Source: an uncultured Saprospiraceae bacterium
GTDB taxonomy: Bacteria > Bacteroidota > Bacteroidia > Chitinophagales > Saprospiraceae
NCBI GenBank assembly: GCA_938015595.1
Contig: CALLPI010000001.1
Location: 62,001 to 126,000, forward strand
Direction of reading: 5' to 3'
Length of the DNA: 64,000 nt
The notes under the pieces are model-generated. The model did not search any database, was not told where the DNA came from, and worked only from the letters and a program-made list of their open reading frames with translations. Positions 54,673 through 63,654 of this stretch are shown one piece after another. Position 1 is the first letter of the stretch, and each line of letters starts with the position of its first letter. Position numbers and translations under genes: made by a program.

Positions 54673-55164
54673 ATGGCGATAGATTGGCAAGATTGGAAAG
54701 CGCAAGCTCGGCAGGAATATAAAGACATCGCAGCTTACTTCAAGCGCCTGCGCCGCAAGCCGCCTCGCCAACTGGACGATGTAATGGGCGGATTGCACGA
54801 GCAGGTCTTTCGCGAAGTGGACTGCCTGACCTGTGCCCACTGTTGCAAAACCACCAGTCCTATTTTCCGCGACAAAGACATTGAGCGCATCGCCAAGCAC
54901 TTGGGCATGCGCCCCGCTGAGCTGGTGCAGCGCTACCTACACATAGACGAAGATGGCGACTATGTGCTCAACGAAGCGCCTTGTGTATTTCTTGGTGCTG
55001 ACAACTACTGCTCCATCTACGAGGCGCGCCCTAAGGCTTGCCGCGACTACCCCCACACTGACCGCAAGCAGTTTCATCAAATCCTAGAGCTGACCCTGAA
55101 AAATACCCAAGTATGCCCGGCGGCATTTGAGATAGTGCAGCGACTGCGCAAGATACTTCCTTGA
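54673..55164 (+). CDS. YkgJ-family cysteine-cluster protein
   Basis: 163 aa. The start at 54673 gives MAIDWQDWKAQARQEY; 34 upstream codons are open but overlap the msrB control region. The Cys pattern DCLTCAHCCKTTSPIF, APCVFLGADNYCSIYEARPKACRDYP and QVCPAAFEI is that of the CxxCxxCC (YkgJ/UPF0153) family, thought to bind zinc or an iron-sulfur cluster. Biochemical function is not established. It is cytosolic with no signal peptide, and ends 59 bases before the convergent threonine dehydratase gene. Confidence 0.88.
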   Translation: MAIDWQDWKAQARQEYKDIAAYFKRLRRKPPRQLDDVMGGLHEQVFREVDCLTCAHCCKTTSPIFRDKDIERIAKHLGMRPAELVQRYLHIDEDGDYVLNEAPCVFLGADNYCSIYEARPKACRDYPHTDRKQFHQILELTLKNTQVCPAAFEIVQRLRKILP

Positions 55165-55223
55165 CACAACACTGCTGGGGGGTGTCATGGAAGCGTACTG
55201 ACCTGCTCTTTCATGTCTGTTAT

Positions 55224-56207
55224 TCAAGCGTCTTGTGCAGGGTAGTGGCCAAACGGCAGGTTGTCCAGGTCCACATTGCCACCACTGAGGATGATGCCCA
55301 CGCGCTTGCCAGTAAATACAGATGTGTTTTGCATAACGGCGGCCAGGGGCACAGCACAGGAGGGTTCAATGATGATCTTCATACGCTCCCATACCTGGCG
55401 CATAGCATACACGATGTTTTGTTCAGATACGGTGAAGATGTCGTCTATGTAGCGCTGGAGGATGTCAAAGGTTTTGTCGCCGAGGTTGGTACGCAGGCCG
55501 TCAGCAATAGTATCGGTAGTGGTATTGGTCAAGATATGGCCGGCGCGCAGGGAGCGCCAGGCGTCGTTTACGTTGGCAGGTTCGGCACCATACACGCGGA
55601 TTTTGGGCGAGAGGTAGCGGGCAGCTAGCGCAGTGCCGCTCATGAGGCCGCCACCGCCAATGGGGGCGATGATGGCGTCGAGTGCGTCTGTGTCGTCCAG
55701 GAGTTCTTTGGCGGCGGTGGCTTGGCCGGCTATGATGTTATAGTCGTTGTAGGGATGTACAAATGTGGCACCGGTGCGCTCTACTATGGTTTGCAGGGTG
55801 GTTTCCCTGGCTTCGAGGGTGGGCGCGCAGGCTATGATTTCTGCCCCGTATTGTTCGGTGGCCTTACGCTTGGTGTAGCAGGCATTTTCAGGCATGACAA
55901 TGTAAGCCTTGATGCCTAGCAGGAGAGCGCCGCGCGCCAAAGCTTGGGCGTGATTGCCAGAAGAGTGGGTAGCTACGCCTTGCCGGCGCTCTTCGGGCAA
56001 GAGGCGGAGCAGAGCACTGGCCGCACCGCGCATCTTGAAAGCACCAGCTTTCTGGAAATTTTCGCACTTGAAAAACAAGCGTGCGCCGCCACACATTTCG
56101 TCAATGCTGCGGCAAGTCAGTACTGGTGTGCGGTGTATCAGGCGGCTGATGCTTTCGTGCGTTTCCTGGATGTCTTCCAGGGTAGGTATGCGCGAGAGCT
56201 TGTTCAT
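55224..56207 (-). CDS. Threonine/serine dehydratase-like PLP enzyme
   Basis: 327 aa fold type II PLP enzyme. The cofactor Lys is in FFKCENFQKAGAFKMRGA, SSGNHAQALA is the substrate loop, and IAPIGGGGLMSG the phosphate cradle; GIILSGGNVDL is near the end. There is no ACT regulatory domain, so it is the catabolic-threonine-dehydratase/serine-racemase type rather than biosynthetic IlvA. It would deaminate threonine or serine to the keto acid, or racemise serine. The start at 56207 (MNKLSRIPT) lies one base after the stop of the lipoprotein gene upstream, so it is the last gene of a three-gene operon. Confidence 0.9.
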   Translation of the reverse strand: MNKLSRIPTLEDIQETHESISRLIHRTPVLTCRSIDEMCGGARLFFKCENFQKAGAFKMRGAASALLRLLPEERRQGVATHSSGNHAQALARGALLLGIKAYIVMPENACYTKRKATEQYGAEIIACAPTLEARETTLQTIVERTGATFVHPYNDYNIIAGQATAAKELLDDTDALDAIIAPIGGGGLMSGTALAARYLSPKIRVYGAEPANVNDAWRSLRAGHILTNTTTDTIADGLRTNLGDKTFDILQRYIDDIFTVSEQNIVYAMRQVWERMKIIIEPSCAVPLAAVMQNTSVFTGKRVGIILSGGNVDLDNLPFGHYPAQDA

Positions 56208-56208
56208 A

Positions 56209-56946
56209 TCAATAGCCCAGGTTGAGCCCAGTTTTGCTGGCATCCATCAGAAAGCCTCTGGCTACTACGGCCTTGTCTAGCCGTTGGGCGGTGGGTAGTT
56301 TGGCGTAGTCGGGGTATTTCTTGCCGTCGAAGGCCAACTTGATGGACGTAGCAGTACCTTTAGCGTCGAATACCTGGGCTACGATGTCTTTCCAGCCTTT
56401 GGTGGTGTTTTCGTCGCACACAAGTATGGGCAGGCTAAGGAACTGGATCATGGAGTGAAACCTGTATTTATCGCCGTCTTCACCTTTGCCCACAAGCAGG
56501 GTGCAGTTGGAGCCATCGCAGAAGTTGGAGCCGTACAGGTACAGGAGTACGTCCTCTACGCCATCGTTGTTGAGATCCACAAGGTTGTAGGCATACTCGC
56601 CATTGTCGGCGGTGACGGCAATGGACTTGGAGCCGAGGAAGGACTTGGCAGCGCTGACGATAGATTCCTTTTTTTCAAAAGCGGTGCGCTCGATTTTAGT
56701 TACGGCAATGGCGCCGGCTGGTCCTTTTTCCTTGATGGTTTCAGGAGTGATGATATTGGCTTCCGCTTTTTTGCGGTTTTCCTCCATGATTTTGGCATGG
56801 GCTACGGAGTCGAAGAGTTGGATGGGCTGCTCTTGCTGGGCAGTGGTTTTATCTGGAGTGTTGCCAGTAGTTTTGCCGGCGTCGTTGCGGCAGGCAGCTA
56901 AGGCAAAGGCGAATACGATACTGAGTGCGAAAAGTACGTTTTTCAT
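56209..56946 (-). CDS. Lipoprotein, unknown function
   Basis: 245 aa. The start at 56946 gives MKNVLFALSIVFAFALAAC, a clear lipoprotein signal. A low-complexity linker (TTGNTPDKTTAQQEQ) leads to a soluble domain containing YNLVDLNNDGVEDVLLYLYG, which resembles a calcium-binding FG-GAP/dockerin-like loop, and two Cys (FCDGSNC) that may form a disulfide. No family is recognised. It lies between a glycosylasparaginase gene (47 bases upstream) and a threonine dehydratase gene (1 base downstream), all on the minus strand. Confidence 0.75.
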   Translation of the reverse strand: MKNVLFALSIVFAFALAACRNDAGKTTGNTPDKTTAQQEQPIQLFDSVAHAKIMEENRKKAEANIITPETIKEKGPAGAIAVTKIERTAFEKKESIVSAAKSFLGSKSIAVTADNGEYAYNLVDLNNDGVEDVLLYLYGSNFCDGSNCTLLVGKGEDGDKYRFHSMIQFLSLPILVCDENTTKGWKDIVAQVFDAKGTATSIKLAFDGKKYPDYAKLPTAQRLDKAVVARGFLMDASKTGLNLGY

Positions 56947-56993
56947 GGTGTTATATTTTCGGGCTGCAAAGAAACGCTTTTTTACGTGAGTAA

Positions 56994-57980
56994 TCAAAGT
57001 TTAAAGGTGGCTTCTTGCACATGAATCTCGTCCTTTTGGTAGATAGTGTAGTTAAATCCAGTGACTACTGAGCAGGCGCCATGCGTGCCATCTTTGCGCA
57101 GGGCCAGAAATCCTACCTGGTAGGGGTCTTGGAGTTGTGCGTTGGCAGCGCGGCGTATAATGCGAGCCACAGCTTCTTCGCAGGCAGCCTGGGGCGAGTA
57201 TCCCTGGCGCATAAGCTCTACGATGAGGAAAGACCCCAGAGTTTGAGCCACCAGTTCGCCGAGGCCAGTAGCGCAGGCAGCGCCCACTTCGCCATCCACA
57301 AACAAACCGGCGCCAATGATGGGCGAATCGCCCACTCTGCCGTGCATTTTGAAGGCCATGCCGCTGGTGGTGCAAGCGCCGGCGAGGCGGCCTTGCACAT
57401 CTAGTGTCAGTATGCCGATGGTATCGTGTCGTTCTATATTTACCTGAGGTTTGTATTTGGCGGTTTGCAACCATTTTTCCCAGGCGGTGCGGCTGCTATC
57501 AGTGAGGAGGTTTTTAGTTTCAAAGCCTAGCGACTTGGCAAAGTTAATGGCACCCTGGCCGCATAGCATAGCGTGCGGGGTTTGCTCCATAACTTTGCGA
57601 GCTACGGATACAGGATGTTCTATATCTTGTAAAAAGCAAACTGCGCCTGTATTGCCCAGATGATCCATAATGCAGGCATCAAGCGTGACGTTTCCGTCGC
57701 GGTCGGGTAGGCCGCCGTAGCCTACGCTAGTATCGTTGGGATCGCTCTCTGGGATGCGCGCTCCGGCCTCGGCAGCGTCCAGTGCTGTACCGCCTTGGGT
57801 CAGCACGTTCCAGGCAGCTTGCGCAGCTTTGTCGTTTTTCCAGGTAGCAATGACAGCAGGAGCGCCAGTTTGGGAGTAGGGGTTGATCCGTTGGCGATCG
57901 AATTTGTCTGCACTGCAACTAAATCCTGAAAAAACAGCCGTCAGCGCGGCAGATTTGAAAAAATGGCGACGTGTCAGCAT
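56994..57980 (-). CDS. Glycosylasparaginase-type Ntn hydrolase, exported
   Basis: N4-(beta-N-acetylglucosaminyl)-L-asparaginase / isoaspartyl peptidase family, 328 aa. The N-terminus MLTRRHFFKSAALTAVFSGFSC carries a twin-arginine motif and a lipobox-like end, so it is probably a Tat-exported lipoprotein. The self-cleavage site before the nucleophile Thr is in ERHDTIGILTLD. NDTSVGYGGLPDRDG, GRVGDSPIIGAGLFVDGEVGA and ATGLGE are typical. It would cleave the GlcNAc-Asn link of glycoproteins or hydrolyse asparagine-like substrates in the periplasm. First gene of a three-gene operon. Confidence 0.9.
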   Translation of the reverse strand: MLTRRHFFKSAALTAVFSGFSCSADKFDRQRINPYSQTGAPAVIATWKNDKAAQAAWNVLTQGGTALDAAEAGARIPESDPNDTSVGYGGLPDRDGNVTLDACIMDHLGNTGAVCFLQDIEHPVSVARKVMEQTPHAMLCGQGAINFAKSLGFETKNLLTDSSRTAWEKWLQTAKYKPQVNIERHDTIGILTLDVQGRLAGACTTSGMAFKMHGRVGDSPIIGAGLFVDGEVGAACATGLGELVAQTLGSFLIVELMRQGYSPQAACEEAVARIIRRAANAQLQDPYQVGFLALRKDGTHGACSVVTGFNYTIYQKDEIHVQEATFKL

Positions 57981-58047
57981 GGTAGCAATATTTGAGCGGT
58001 AGTGAGAGAGCTATAAGCTGCAAGACGAGTATCTCGGTGGCAAGCGC

Positions 58048-58530
58048 TCAAGCAGGCAGCATGGCCAGCGCCTGGTCTTCTTGGCGCGTCATAATGGCTT
58101 TGGCTTCGGGTGTGTTGTCGGTATAGCCACACAGGTGCAGCACGCCATGAATCATAACGCGGTGCAGTTCCTGTTCAAAAGTTACTTTATATGTAGCGGC
58201 ATTGTCCCGCACTCTGTCCACAGAGATGAAGATGTCGCCTTGTATATTGGGCGGTGGCAGGTAAGGGAAGGTGATCACGTCGGTGAGGGTGTCGTGCTGG
58301 AGGTATTTTAGGTTCATTTGGTAGAGGTAGTCGTCGGAGCAGAAGATGAAGGTGATATGGCGCAATATACCACCTTCGCGCTGTATGGTGCGGGTGATCC
58401 AGTCGCTCAGTAGATCGGGATGAGAAGGCTCAAAGTCTGTATCTTCCTGCAGAAAAGAAATAGGCTTTTGGTTTGCCTCGTCGTTGGCAGGAGGGAAGGT
58501 TGGGAACTCAGGTAATTCGGGGCTTACCAT
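58048..58530 (-). CDS. ybeY: Endoribonuclease YbeY (rRNA maturation factor)
   Basis: 160 aa metal-dependent RNase involved in 16S rRNA 3' maturation and ribosome quality control. The zinc triad HxxxHxxxxxH is seen in MIHGVLHLCGYTDNTPE as HGVLHLCGYTD with the third position occupied by Asp rather than His. The partial NLKYLQHDTLTDVITFPY and GDIFISVDRV are the other family signatures. Its start overlaps the stop of the RsbW-like gene by 7 bases, which suggests cotranslation. Confidence 0.92.
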   Translation of the reverse strand: MVSPELPEFPTFPPANDEANQKPISFLQEDTDFEPSHPDLLSDWITRTIQREGGILRHITFIFCSDDYLYQMNLKYLQHDTLTDVITFPYLPPPNIQGDIFISVDRVRDNAATYKVTFEQELHRVMIHGVLHLCGYTDNTPEAKAIMTRQEDQALAMLPA

Positions 58531-58937
58531 AATTTGAACTGCATCTCTACGGTGCTGCCGTTATTGCGGAAGGCGATGTGGTCGGCGCAATGTCGCATGA
58601 GAAAAACGCCGCGACCTCCGCACTTGCAGAGGTTTTCGGGGGCAGTAGGGTCGGGCAGGTTGTTGTAGTCAAAGCCACGGCCTTCGTCCGAAACGCGTAT
58701 GGCTATGGTATTCTTGTTTTTGCGCAATTCGATGCACACGTTTTTGGAGTGGTCTTCGTGGTTGCCATGGATGATGGCATTATTGACGGCTTCGGTAATA
58801 CTAAGGCGTATGTTGCCGTACTGGTCAGGGCTAAGCCTATATTTTTCGGCTACTTTTTGGATGAAAGACTCCACGACGGTGATGTTACGTGGATCAGAAG
58901 GAAGTTTTAGCATGACCTGTTGAGCTTGTTTTTCCAT
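58524..58937 (-). CDS. RsbW-like anti-sigma factor / HATPase_c_2 protein
   Basis: 137 aa GHKL-type ATP-binding protein. The N box is in IRLSITEAVNNAIIHGNHED, the G1 box in AIRVSDEGRGFDYNNLP and the G2 box in CGGRGVFLMRHCADHIAF, with GSTVEMQFKL at the end. Such single-domain proteins are serine kinases of partner-switching systems that bind sigma factors or antagonists. No sigma factor, RsbV-like antagonist or PP2C phosphatase is adjacent here, so its partner is unknown. It overlaps ybeY by 7 bases and follows the DUF4175 gene by 137. Confidence 0.88.
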   Translation of the reverse strand: MEKQAQQVMLKLPSDPRNITVVESFIQKVAEKYRLSPDQYGNIRLSITEAVNNAIIHGNHEDHSKNVCIELRKNKNTIAIRVSDEGRGFDYNNLPDPTAPENLCKCGGRGVFLMRHCADHIAFRNNGSTVEMQFKLW

Positions 58938-59074
58938 TGAACCCGCAATTTAAGTTTTCTGCCAATATGGCGCAAGGGTTTTGGTATTCAAATGGAGTTT
59001 TGGGAACGGACAAAAAATAGAACGCCGGCACGGTGCCATAGGTTGAAGCGCTGTGCCGGTCAGTTGGAATTTTT

Positions 59075-62000
59075 TTATTGTATTCTGACGGATTTGAAGT
59101 ATTCGTCCACGAGTTGCTTGTAGTAAGGCTTGAGGGCAGGCGAGACAGTTTTGTACATTTCAATTTCGGCTTCGCGCTTTTTGAGGTATTCCTCAAGCGA
59201 GGGTGGCATTTTGCGCTCTTTTTCTTTGGCGGCTTCTGCCTGGCGTTGTTCGTCGAGGCCGCGTTCGCGCTCGGCCTTGTCGTGTTCGAGCAGTCGGGTA
59301 AGAATGTCTTGTTGGCGGCGCAAGGTTTCGTTGGTGAGTTTTTTGTTTACCAGGTCGGTTTCAATTTTGTCCATACCGTCAATGGCTTCCTGGAGTTCTT
59401 TACTGCCTTTGCCACGTTGCTGGAGCTCTTGTTGTTTTTCGCGCAGGGCTTTGCGCAGCGCGGCTTGTTTGGCGGCCATTTGTGCAAACTCTTTGCTGTT
59501 GATCTTTTCGCCTTTGTCGAGGCGGTTTTTCATTTGCTTGAGCTGCTCGCCTATTTCCTGCTGGCTGGGGGTGATGCGGTCGGAGGGCTTTCGCCCGGAG
59601 CCGCCCGGGTTTTTGCACATCTGGTTGCCGGGCATCATACCGGCCATTTGTTGCTGCATCTGGTTGAGGGTTTCGCTGAGCATGAGGGCCAGGTCGTTGA
59701 GGTTCTTCATGGCGCGCTGCTGGTGCTCGCCGGCCTGGGGTTTGCGGCGCTCTTCGAGTTCGGAGATACTGTTGCGTAGGTTGGTATTGATGTCGGACAC
59801 TTTCTCTGTGATGAAAGATTCGATCTGGAACACGCGCTTTGCTAGAGCGTGAAGGCTATCTTGTACCAGGCGGAAGTCGTCTTTGATTTTGAACTGGCTC
59901 TGGGTGAGCTGTACGTAGCGCGGGGTGTTGATGGGGGTTTTGTTGAAGTCTTTGATGAGAGCTTCTTGACTGAAAGACAAAGACACGAGGTTTTCCAGCA
60001 GTTGGCGCAGGGCTTTCATATCCTCTTCCATTTGCTCCATTTCGGCGCTCTGCATATCCATAGCCATGGCGTTGGCCATATCTTTCATTTTTTGGGAGGC
60101 TTTTTTCTGCGATTTGGCGGCCTTGCCGTTTTGGTTCTGGTTGAGATCCTTTTGTGAGTCGTTGAGGTCTTTCTGTATGTCCTTCATGTCTTGCTGGCGG
60201 TCTTCCATTTTCATAGGACGCTCCAGCTCGTCATTTTTTTGTTTAGTCTCCTCAATTTTCTGTTTGATATGTTCAAACTTTTCATTGATCTGCTCTTGTT
60301 CTTTTTTGAGTTCTTCCTGCGACTTCTGGTTTTTCTCGGTCTGTTCGGCAAGTTTTTCCTGTTCTTCAGCCAGTTGACGAAGTTCTTCTATGGCTTCTTG
60401 CATGTTCTTTTCCACTTCAAGTTGCTTGAAAAGTTCGAGCATGCGGTCGAGTTCTTTTTCGAGATCTTCGTTGTTAAGCTGGAAGTTCTCCATCATTTGC
60501 AGGGCATTGTCTTTCTCCAGTTGCTGGAGGAGTTCTTCGATTTGCTGCATGAGTTCTTTCATTTCGTCGCTCATGACTTCGTCGAAGAGTTTTTGGAGTT
60601 GCTCTTGCTTGTCGAGGATATTTTTCTCGGTTTTGCTATATTCTTGCTGGTTGCGGAGATTTTCCTGGAAGGCCTTCTGTGCTTGCTGGATTTGCTTTTC
60701 GAGTTGCTTTTGGCGCTCGAGCATTTTTTCGAGTTCCTTTCGGTTTTGCCAGCTTATATTTTTTTCCTGGAGCATTTTTTCGCGCATTTTTTTGAGTTCC
60801 TCTTGAAGTTTGCGCGATTCTTCGAGCGCTTTGGCCAGGTCGTTTTTGATTTGCTGGTCGTTGGCCTGAGCCATGGCTTTGAACTCTTCCACGGTGGGCA
60901 TGGAGAAGACCATGAGCTGCGTACGGGAGGCTTTGGGGCCTTGTACGCCGTCGTTGTCGAGGGCTTCAAAGTAGTAGGTGACTTCGTCGCCAGGGCTGAG
61001 GTTGAGCTTGGCCATGTCAAAGGAGTAGTCAAAATTGGCCTGCTTGACACCCGGGCGTTTGAGGGAGATGGTGACTAGGTCGCCGGGTTGTTTACCAGCT
61101 TTTTTGAGGCGGTAGTTGAAGGTGATGTGGCTAAGGCCGTGGTCGTCGCTGGCGTCGCCTACAAAGAACAGCAACTTGAAGTCGGTGCTGTCCTGGAATT
61201 TATCGGCGCGGATAGTGGGATACAGGTCGGGAATGACGGTGATGACATAGTTTATGGAGTCGGCTTTAGGTAGCAGTTTATTGGAGATGAGTACCTTGTA
61301 GGTTTCATCTTGCATGGCGCGGCGCTTGAATGTGAACAACTCGTTGGAGAAGCGGTTGGCTTTCTCCAGTTTTTGCTGGGCGCTACTGAATAGCAGGGAC
61401 ACGTCGTCGGTATTCTGAGCATTGAACACCCAGTCAATGGTAGTGCCTACGGGTAGCACTAAATCGCCGATGCTTTGCAGTGTTTCCGGCGGGCGTTGCA
61501 GGTAAGAGGGGAAGGCGAGTTTCACCTCAAAGCCCAGCATATTGGGGCGTTCCAGCACGTCGAGCCGGTATTTGGCTGAGCGTACCGAGCCAGAGAATAG
61601 GCGGAAGTCGGTGTCCTTTTGTACATTGACAAAGCGGTAGCTGAACACGCCAGGGGATTCTTTGGTGAGGCGATACTGGAAGTTATCTACTTCAATGAAC
61701 ACCTCGTTAGGGATGAGGTCGCCCTGGGTTTTGACTACAAGCTCGTAGTCTTCAAACTGGGCTACTTGCAGCCGGTCGTCGTTGAGTACAAAGGCAAAGG
61801 GTGCTGGGCGCAAGAACTCTACATTGCTTTGCAGTAGCCGGCGGGTGCTGTCTCGAATGACGCTAGGAGCAGCAAACAGCAGCACGAGCAGCAGTAAAAG
61901 TGGGGGTAGGGCAAAGCGTAGATACTTGCGGTTTTGCCTTAGGTTGATGGCGGCCTTGAAGGGCACGAGCTTGATTTCTTCAGATTTTTGCTGGATGCTG

Positions 62001-62389
62001 GCCAGGATGAGTTCGCGGCTGGCGGATTCTTGGTCGGCCTGTTGGCGTAGTTGCAAGATATTGAGCAGTTTGTCCTTTACATTGGCAAAGTGGTTGCCAA
62101 TAATTTGTGCGGCTTGCTCATGGCTGATGACATGGCCCAGGCGAAAGTAGCGCAACAAAGGCAGAAACACCCAGCCGCCAAGTGCTGCAAGGCTCACGCC
62201 TATAAACGAAAATGCAAATGCTTTGCGCACGCCAGTGGGAAAGTAGAAATTGTACTCCAGCAGCGCTATGGCCAAATAGAGCACCAGGATGAGACTAGTG
62301 CTGTAGAGCGCGCCGCGAATGAGCTGATTGACGTAATACTTGCGGATGAACTGATCCAACTTCTCTACCAACAATCTGTAGTTATCCAT
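59075..62389 (-). CDS. DUF4175-family membrane protein with long coiled coil
   Basis: 1,104 aa. Membrane helices lie at about 25-46, 57-79 and 158-174. A beta-rich extracytoplasmic region (about 185-500) follows, with VIRDSTRRLLQSNVEFLRPAPFAFVLND and GDEVTYYFEALDNDGVQGPKASRTQ. Then comes a very long Glu/Gln/Lys-rich coiled coil (about 505-820: LEESRKLQEELKKMREKMLQEKN, LLQQLEKDNALQMMENFQL), and a Met/Gly-rich segment (MQQQMAGMMPGNQMCKNPGGSG) with further coiled coil to the end. This is the arrangement of Bacteroidota DUF4175 proteins; their function is not established, but a structural or envelope-organising role is often assumed. Divergent from the PfkB kinase gene. Confidence 0.88.
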   Translation of the reverse strand: MDNYRLLVEKLDQFIRKYYVNQLIRGALYSTSLILVLYLAIALLEYNFYFPTGVRKAFAFSFIGVSLAALGGWVFLPLLRYFRLGHVISHEQAAQIIGNHFANVKDKLLNILQLRQQADQESASRELILASIQQKSEEIKLVPFKAAINLRQNRKYLRFALPPLLLLLVLLFAAPSVIRDSTRRLLQSNVEFLRPAPFAFVLNDDRLQVAQFEDYELVVKTQGDLIPNEVFIEVDNFQYRLTKESPGVFSYRFVNVQKDTDFRLFSGSVRSAKYRLDVLERPNMLGFEVKLAFPSYLQRPPETLQSIGDLVLPVGTTIDWVFNAQNTDDVSLLFSSAQQKLEKANRFSNELFTFKRRAMQDETYKVLISNKLLPKADSINYVITVIPDLYPTIRADKFQDSTDFKLLFFVGDASDDHGLSHITFNYRLKKAGKQPGDLVTISLKRPGVKQANFDYSFDMAKLNLSPGDEVTYYFEALDNDGVQGPKASRTQLMVFSMPTVEEFKAMAQANDQQIKNDLAKALEESRKLQEELKKMREKMLQEKNISWQNRKELEKMLERQKQLEKQIQQAQKAFQENLRNQQEYSKTEKNILDKQEQLQKLFDEVMSDEMKELMQQIEELLQQLEKDNALQMMENFQLNNEDLEKELDRMLELFKQLEVEKNMQEAIEELRQLAEEQEKLAEQTEKNQKSQEELKKEQEQINEKFEHIKQKIEETKQKNDELERPMKMEDRQQDMKDIQKDLNDSQKDLNQNQNGKAAKSQKKASQKMKDMANAMAMDMQSAEMEQMEEDMKALRQLLENLVSLSFSQEALIKDFNKTPINTPRYVQLTQSQFKIKDDFRLVQDSLHALAKRVFQIESFITEKVSDINTNLRNSISELEERRKPQAGEHQQRAMKNLNDLALMLSETLNQMQQQMAGMMPGNQMCKNPGGSGRKPSDRITPSQQEIGEQLKQMKNRLDKGEKINSKEFAQMAAKQAALRKALREKQQELQQRGKGSKELQEAIDGMDKIETDLVNKKLTNETLRRQQDILTRLLEHDKAERERGLDEQRQAEAAKEKERKMPPSLEEYLKKREAEIEMYKTVSPALKPYYKQLVDEYFKSVRIQ

Positions 62390-62523
62390 CGGGCATTTTT
62401 TAACTCAACCTTTCAAAAACTATCTAAGTCATCAAAAAGTTGACTGTCGGGCGAGTTTAACAATTCGGTCAAGCGCCAGAATTGTGCCATATTTGCAGCT
62501 TCATTCATCTCAATAATCTGTAC

Positions 62524-63447
62524 ATGAGCTTACTAACTGTAGGAACTGTTGCCTTCGACGATATACATACCCCTTTTGGCTCGGCGCGCAACGCCATTGG
62601 CGGTGCAGCTACCTATATCTCGCTGGCGGCTTCTTATTTTTGCAAAGATATCCGGCTGGTGTCGGTCATCGGCGACGACTTCCCCAAGGCCGAACTGGAA
62701 CACCTCAGCCAACGCGGTGTGGACCTGGCAGGCCTCCAGGTGTGCCAAGGCCGGAAATCCTTCTTCTGGGCAGGGCGCTATCACAGCAACATGAATAGCC
62801 GCGATACGCTGGATACTCAGCTCAATGTGCTGGCCGACTTTGACCCCGTGCTGCCAGGGCACTTCCGCCAGACACCTTTTGTAATGCTGGGCAACCTCAC
62901 TCCGGCTGTGCAAATGCGCGTGCTGGACCAAATGGAGCAGCGCCCCCAGCTGGTAGCCCTCGATACTATGAACTTCTGGATGAATACCGCCATGGACGGG
63001 CTGCAGCAAGTACTCCGGCGCATCGATATCTTGACCGTGAACGACGAGGAAGCCCGACAACTTTCTGGTGAGTACTCGCTAGTGAAAGCAGCGCAGCGCA
63101 TCCACCAGATGGGGCCGCGCATTCTCATTATCAAAAAAGGCGAACACGGCGCTCTACTCTTTGAAGCCGACAGGGTGTTTTTTGCTCCGGCCTTACCACT
63201 GGCCGAAGTGGTGGATCCTACCGGCGCTGGCGATACCTTCGCTGGAGGCTTTATGGGGTATCTAGCCCAAACCGGCGATACCTCCTTCGACAACCTAAAA
63301 CGCGCTGTCATCTACGGCTCGGCCATGGCCTCGTTCTGCGTGGAAAAATTTAGCATCGAACGCCTGCGCCACCTCACCCATGCCGACATCCGCGAGCGCG
63401 TGGCGCAGTTTGTGCGCCTGGTGCATTTTGATGCTCGTCTGGATTGA
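62524..63447 (+). CDS. PfkB-family carbohydrate/nucleoside kinase
   Basis: 307 aa ribokinase-fold kinase. The start at 62524 gives MSLLTVGTVAFDDIHTPFG; 14 upstream open codons overlap the promoter region. IGGAATYISLAASYF is the N-terminal signature, and ILTVNDEEARQLSGE and ILIIKKGEHGALLF are typical. EVVDPTGAGDTFAGGFMGYLA is the anion-hole and catalytic-Asp signature near residues 236-256. The substrate is not clear: sugar, adenosine-like nucleoside or aminoimidazole-type compounds are possible. A one-mismatch -7 element CATATTTG (62488-62495) precedes it. Confidence 0.9.
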   Translation: MSLLTVGTVAFDDIHTPFGSARNAIGGAATYISLAASYFCKDIRLVSVIGDDFPKAELEHLSQRGVDLAGLQVCQGRKSFFWAGRYHSNMNSRDTLDTQLNVLADFDPVLPGHFRQTPFVMLGNLTPAVQMRVLDQMEQRPQLVALDTMNFWMNTAMDGLQQVLRRIDILTVNDEEARQLSGEYSLVKAAQRIHQMGPRILIIKKGEHGALLFEADRVFFAPALPLAEVVDPTGAGDTFAGGFMGYLAQTGDTSFDNLKRAVIYGSAMASFCVEKFSIERLRHLTHADIRERVAQFVRLVHFDARLD

Positions 63448-63654
63448 AAAAACAGAAAAGACCTCCCGCCCCGCCGCTCAATAGAGTTTCTAAAACATAG
63501 GGACAACGACGCGGAATGCCAACCCATTGAGTGGTAGTCTGTCCCGACTTAGTGAAATGGACGCGGATACAATGCTCTGGTTTCCAGAATATTGCTTGCG
63601 CTTAGGCACAAGAGTGTTCTTGGCGGCATTCGCAGGCAAACAGCGCGGCTTGAC

